Positions 60,490-64,000 of a stretch of 64,000 nt of DNA are shown one piece after another. The stretch comes from Xenorhabdus szentirmaii DSM 16338 (GTDB taxonomy: Bacteria; Pseudomonadota; Gammaproteobacteria; Enterobacterales; Enterobacteriaceae), in contig NZ_NIBV01000001.1 of assembly GCF_002632585.1 (NCBI RefSeq), positions 124,001-188,000 of the forward strand, written 5' to 3'. How positions within the stretch are numbered: position 1 is the first letter of the stretch; every line of letters starts with the position of its first letter. Both the position numbers and the translations under genes were made by a program. The notes under the pieces are model-generated. The model was not told the DNA's origin and made no database searches. It saw only the letters and a program-made list of their open reading frames with translations.

Positions 60490-61644
60490 TTAGAAACGAT
60501 AAATTAAGCCAACACCGAAGACATCATCAATGTCCAGCTTTGTTTTTCTCGTAAAATCGTTATCTTTTAATAAATTGAATTGATATTCAAAATAAGTGCC
60601 CATATTTTTATTAAAGTCATAATAAGCACCGACAGAAACATACTTAACCAAATCTTCAGAGCCTTTAGTCGTCAGTATGCTCTTATCCGCCAAGTCATCG
60701 CCCAAATCCTTACCTTTGGAATAAACAAAAGCCACTGATGGACGTAAGCCGAAATCAAAAAGATATTGAGCTACCAACTCAATATTTTGGGTTTTATTGG
60801 CAAACATAGTGTAATTATCCAGTTTACCAAACCGGGTTAAGTTACGGGTTTCACCGTACATTCCTGCCAGATAAATATTATCTTTTTCATATTTGGCAGA
60901 AACAATCCATGCTTCCGCTTTGTTTCCTCTGGCCAGCACATTAGCGTTTTTAGTTCCTTCTTTTTGTGCCGTGGTACGGTTGGAGTTGCCGTATGATGCA
61001 CCAATATTAAAGCCATTGCCAAAATCATAGAGACTTGAGAAGCCAAAACCATCCCCATTCTGCCTTGCAATATCACTACGGCTGTTTTTGGTATCACCGT
61101 CATTTTTCGCCTGATACTGCACCGCTAACTTAAGGCCATCCGCTAAACCAAAAAAATCACTATTACGGAAAGTCAGTAATCCTGTTGAACGACCCATCAT
61201 GAAGTTATCCGTTGCTGCCATGGAATCACCGCCGAAAATCGGTAAATAATCCGTCCATGAGTTGGCATCGTAAACAACCCCCATATTACGGCCATAATCA
61301 AGGGTCGTGTTCTTATCAAATGTTAACCCTGCATAGGCATAACGTAACCGGGTATTTTTACCACTTTCCGTTTCTATGTCATTTGCCAACATGTTGAATT
61401 CCCAACGACCGAAACCACTCAATCGATCTGTAATCTCAGTTGACCCCCTGATCCCGACACGAGCAACTGAGCTGTCACCGGCCTGTTTACTTTCTGATTT
61501 AGCGAAAAGCCTTTGAACATCCGCTTTTCCATATATATCAAGTTTATTGCCATCCTTATTATAAACTTCTGCCGCATTTGCAGCCCCAGTCATAAGCATT
61601 GCCGGAAGTACCATTGCTATTGCCATTGTGTTGCGCTTTGTCAT
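60490..61644 (-). CDS. OmpF-type general porin
   Basis: A trimeric outer-membrane porin for small hydrophilic solutes. The 384-residue precursor starts MTKRNTMAIAMVLPAMLMTG, cut after ANA, and matures as AEVYNKDGNKLDIYGKADV. It has the repeated strands of the family (RNSDFFGLADGLKLAVQYQ; KTQNIELVAQYLFDFGLRPS) and the C-terminal YRF that BamA recognises. The start at 61644 has AGGA at 8-nt spacing. It is probably the major porin (OmpF/OpnP-like). Confidence 0.92.
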   Translation of the reverse strand: MTKRNTMAIAMVLPAMLMTGAANAAEVYNKDGNKLDIYGKADVQRLFAKSESKQAGDSSVARVGIRGSTEITDRLSGFGRWEFNMLANDIETESGKNTRLRYAYAGLTFDKNTTLDYGRNMGVVYDANSWTDYLPIFGGDSMAATDNFMMGRSTGLLTFRNSDFFGLADGLKLAVQYQAKNDGDTKNSRSDIARQNGDGFGFSSLYDFGNGFNIGASYGNSNRTTAQKEGTKNANVLARGNKAEAWIVSAKYEKDNIYLAGMYGETRNLTRFGKLDNYTMFANKTQNIELVAQYLFDFGLRPSVAFVYSKGKDLGDDLADKSILTTKGSEDLVKYVSVGAYYDFNKNMGTYFEYQFNLLKDNDFTRKTKLDIDDVFGVGLIYRF

Positions 61645-62154
61645 TATCATGATCCTCATTCGTTTTGTTATTATTTTCTGCAGCCCAAAAATACCCATTC
61701 CAAGGAATATTTTTCTGGAATAAATAATCAGATGAGCAGAATGTTTTACATGAACACGTTAATTTAATGTTAAATTTGTAACATGTGACAAGGATATTAA
61801 AATTTAATGCAACCTTTTGCTAACAAAAATTAGCAATAAATGCCATCCTGTGAAGAAAATCACATAATAGTGATTATTCTAGTAATTAATTAGAATTGAC
61901 TATGAAAATAAGTTATTTAAAACAGTTAGTTATAGATATCACATAAAAACATTTAACCATACACCCCATAATTAAATATTTTTTTAACTCAATATTATAA
62001 TAAATAACATATTGATAACTTATTAATATGATTGACAAGGCTCGGTGAGTTTTGTATTTGGTGAAGTGTGATTGAATCCTTCCGTTTAAATAATTTTGTT
62101 TTTACATGGAATCACGCCAATGCATATAAACTTAACAACTGATAAGGTGCGAAA
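61645..62154. promoter_or_regulatory. Divergent control region between porin and TetR-type gene
   Basis: 510 bp without a gene. About 100-190 bp upstream of the porin are AT-rich stretches with spaced GTTACA/TTAACA elements, for example TAACATGTGAC near 61780, which could be OmpR sites by analogy with ompF. No single site can be fixed by eye. Confidence 0.4.
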
Positions 62155-62790
62155 ATGGCAGAAAATCATCCTCGTCCCCGTGGCCGCCCAACCATTCCAG
62201 AGCAGGAAACCCGCAGGAAAATTCACAATATCACCTTCTCACTTCTTATTAATCAAGGCTATAGCAAAACAACCATGGATGTTGTTGCCCAGAAAGCGGG
62301 CATTGCCAAAAAAACACTTTACCGCTTTGTCAAAAATCGAGAAGATCTAATAGAACAAATTTTTCTGTCTTGGGAAGACAAATTTATACCGGCCTTTCAA
62401 AACGAAGGTAATAATCCTGATCAATTGATTAACTTATTGAAAATATATTTAAATGAAATAGCAAAGAACCTCTTATCTTTTGAATCAATAGGTTTATTTA
62501 AATTATTACAATCCGATTTCCCCCATCGTGAAATCTTACTCACTAAATATCAACAGGGTGGTATTGAACGAAGTAAAATAATTCTGACTGACTGGCTTAA
62601 TCACCAATGCCAACAGGGGTTCTTGAAAAAAATGGACTTTAATATGACCAGCGAATTAATCATTTCGATGGTTATTTCTGAACCTCTCCGACAAATGTCT
62701 CTGGGTCTTATTGAACCTGTACCCGAAACAAATATCTCTCCCCGTATTATCGCAGCAATCACATTACTCGAAAGTCAACTGGGAGAGTAA
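62155..62790 (+). CDS. TetR family transcriptional regulator
   Basis: 211 residues. The N-terminal HTH reads ETRRKIHNITFSLLINQGYS, then TTMDVVAQKAGIAKKTLYRF; the ligand-binding domain is helical and not assignable. AAGG precedes the ATG. It is convergent with xaxB, with a strong bidirectional terminator between, and divergent from the porin. Control of the porin or of xaxAB is possible but not shown. Confidence 0.88.
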   Translation: MAENHPRPRGRPTIPEQETRRKIHNITFSLLINQGYSKTTMDVVAQKAGIAKKTLYRFVKNREDLIEQIFLSWEDKFIPAFQNEGNNPDQLINLLKIYLNEIAKNLLSFESIGLFKLLQSDFPHREILLTKYQQGGIERSKIILTDWLNHQCQQGFLKKMDFNMTSELIISMVISEPLRQMSLGLIEPVPETNISPRIIAAITLLESQLGE

Positions 62791-62834
62791 TAAAACTGAA
62801 GTATTAATAAGTTAATTAAGATAATTTAGTCACT

Positions 62835-62866
62835 AAAAAAGCCGGGGTTATACCTCCCGGCCTTTT
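62835..62866. terminator. Bidirectional intrinsic terminator
   Basis: GCCGGG (62841-62846) and CCCGGC (62856-62861) are flanked by A6 on the left and CTTTT on the right. They can end both the TetR-type transcript and the xaxB transcript. Confidence 0.85.
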
Positions 62867-62940
62867 AGCATCAAAGCATAAATAAAACTATTATTTCAAT
62901 GCCTCTTTAGTTTAAACACATGCGTATTTCAGGGCAGTGT

Positions 62941-63993
62941 TTATTTCAACGCATTATATTGTGAAGATAAATTATTTAAGAAATTCAGCTGACTATTTAT
63001 CAAATCAGTCAACTCATTTTGATTAATTTCCTTACCGGATAATTCATGCAACTGATTGGCGAATGCTCCCCATGCTTTATCCAGTTTAACCGCCTCAGAA
63101 ATCATCGTAGTGCGTTCTGCATCTATCTGCATCACATCTTCCAGGCCAGAAAGGCGCAGCTCTATTTCCCCTAAAGTCGCTTTCAATGTACCCGTTTCTT
63201 TCATGACCTGATCAATTTGGTCGCTCAGCTTCATTCTGGCATCCGCCAAATCGATGTATTTCAAGCCCTCTGAAATTTTACCCAGAATTTTTCTGGCTAT
63301 TTCAACACCTTGTTTAATGGCTTGTTTGATGGCTTCTTTTTTAGGTTGCGTGAGATCTAGGTTATCAATATCACTGGCACTGGGAATAAAATCCTTGAAC
63401 ATATCCGCAATATTATTTGCCCGGATAACATCCTGACTTTCGATGATTTTTTCCCGTTGTGCATCCAGTTTATTTCTTTTTTCAACTTTCTGTTCAATAT
63501 CATTCTGCAATTCAGCTTTTTTTTCTTTAGTCTGTGCCAGAATATCTTGCAGACGCTCTTCAATAACAATATTGAGAATATCACTAATCTTACCAGCCAA
63601 TTGACTGTTGTGAAGACTGAAACTGACAATGACGCGATCAATATCTTTTGATAAACTTTCAATCAGTTGGTCACGCTCTTGTAATAATATATTGCGATCA
63701 TCATCACTCAATGTTGGGTCTTCCAAGGCTTCGTTGATTTGATGAATTGTCGTGAAAATATTGCCCTCCATGAATTGGCTGAGTATGGGAGTGAGTTGAG
63801 TAAGAGAATTACGTGTCAATTCATTAAGCTCACGACTATAAAGCTTAAGTCGCTCAATTTTATTTCCAATAATTTCAATGCCGGATGTTTGCCTTGCAGC
63901 TAAACGCCAAATATTATTCACTGCATCATTTAATTCTTTGATTTTAATTTCAGGGTATTTGATTTGTTTTTGTGAAACAACATTACTGGACAT
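62941..63993 (-). CDS. xaxB: Alpha-xenorhabdolysin subunit B (XaxB)
   Basis: XaxB, with XaxA, forms a binary alpha-helical pore-forming cytotoxin of the ClyA type that kills insect and mammalian cells. The 350-residue protein is almost entirely heptad-rich helix, starts MSSNVVSQKQIKYPEIKIKE, has a predicted coiled coil (about residues 150-190, KEKKAELQNDIEQKVEKRNK) and a head-like mixed segment (IADMFKDFIPSASDIDNLDL), and no signal peptide, as expected. Length equals the known XaxB. xaxA should lie just beyond the right edge. This gene is the best genus marker in the window. Confidence 0.9.
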   Translation of the reverse strand: MSSNVVSQKQIKYPEIKIKELNDAVNNIWRLAARQTSGIEIIGNKIERLKLYSRELNELTRNSLTQLTPILSQFMEGNIFTTIHQINEALEDPTLSDDDRNILLQERDQLIESLSKDIDRVIVSFSLHNSQLAGKISDILNIVIEERLQDILAQTKEKKAELQNDIEQKVEKRNKLDAQREKIIESQDVIRANNIADMFKDFIPSASDIDNLDLTQPKKEAIKQAIKQGVEIARKILGKISEGLKYIDLADARMKLSDQIDQVMKETGTLKATLGEIELRLSGLEDVMQIDAERTTMISEAVKLDKAWGAFANQLHELSGKEINQNELTDLINSQLNFLNNLSSQYNALK

Positions 63994-64000
63994 ACTAATC

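Noticed and set aside
62096-62350. 84-codon plus-strand ORF overlapping the TetR start
   Set aside because: It is out of frame with the conserved TetR HTH, which has its own ribosome binding site at 62155.

Overview
The window looks like chromosome from a Xenorhabdus species (Morganellaceae, Enterobacterales). The housekeeping genes and their order match enterobacterial chromosomes: thiI // xseB-ispA-dxs, nrdR-ribD-ribH-nusB-thiL-pgpA, queA-tgt-yajC-secD-secF, phoB-phoR, sbcD-sbcC, mak, rdgC. The genus call rests on xaxB, the B component of the two-part cytotoxin alpha-xenorhabdolysin, at the right edge, and on several copies of a short inverted repeat with TATACCC/GGGTATA ends of the kind common between Xenorhabdus and Photorhabdus genes. 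No rRNA, tRNA, CRISPR array or intact insertion sequence was seen.

Layout. 1-4757: thiI (cut by the left edge) divergent from xseB-ispA-dxs; two short repeats widen the ispA-dxs gap. 4758-6109: AT-rich accessory DNA with a strong hairpin covering the ribosome binding site of a small ORF, then a Fic-type toxin-antitoxin relic (intact antitoxin-like gene, toxin cut to 55 codons). 6110-10677: a compact four-gene operon with a divergent lysine-2,3-aminomutase-like radical SAM enzyme, an ATP-grasp ligase, a 2OG-Fe dioxygenase and an MFS exporter. This is a strong candidate for an undescribed small-molecule (beta-amino acid or dipeptide) pathway. 10750-12347: decayed type VI secretion debris (TssF N-terminus, DUF6708-like fragments). 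13186-15619: two-subunit 5-oxoproline transporter plus pyroglutamyl peptidase. 15655-26469: conserved core genes for lipid, thiamine, riboflavin, protein export and queuosine functions, ending in acpH. 26626-32095: peroxiredoxin, a DUF3156/APC permease pair divergent from a small LuxR-type regulator, and a periplasmic gamma-glutamyltransferase. 32220-41260: brnQ, phoR, phoB (with a Pho box) and sbcDC. 41351-41862: a hicAB module broken in both genes.

41920-54576 is the most striking accessory region: seven tandem OppA-like periplasmic peptide-binding protein genes on the minus strand, six full length and one with an in-frame deletion of about 217 codons. No permease or ATPase gene is present. 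Short GAGCCTG-core hairpins recur between copies. A VapA-like small protein gene interrupts the row on the opposite strand.

54897-64000: an RNase T2 lipoprotein gene and cpdB, whose products act in sequence on RNA, then mak, rdgC, two repeat elements, an OmpF-type porin, a TetR regulator and xaxB. Overall the window alternates a stable enterobacterial backbone with AT-rich islands for nutrient capture, toxin functions, decayed competition systems and a probable secondary-metabolite operon, which fits an insect-associated lifestyle.
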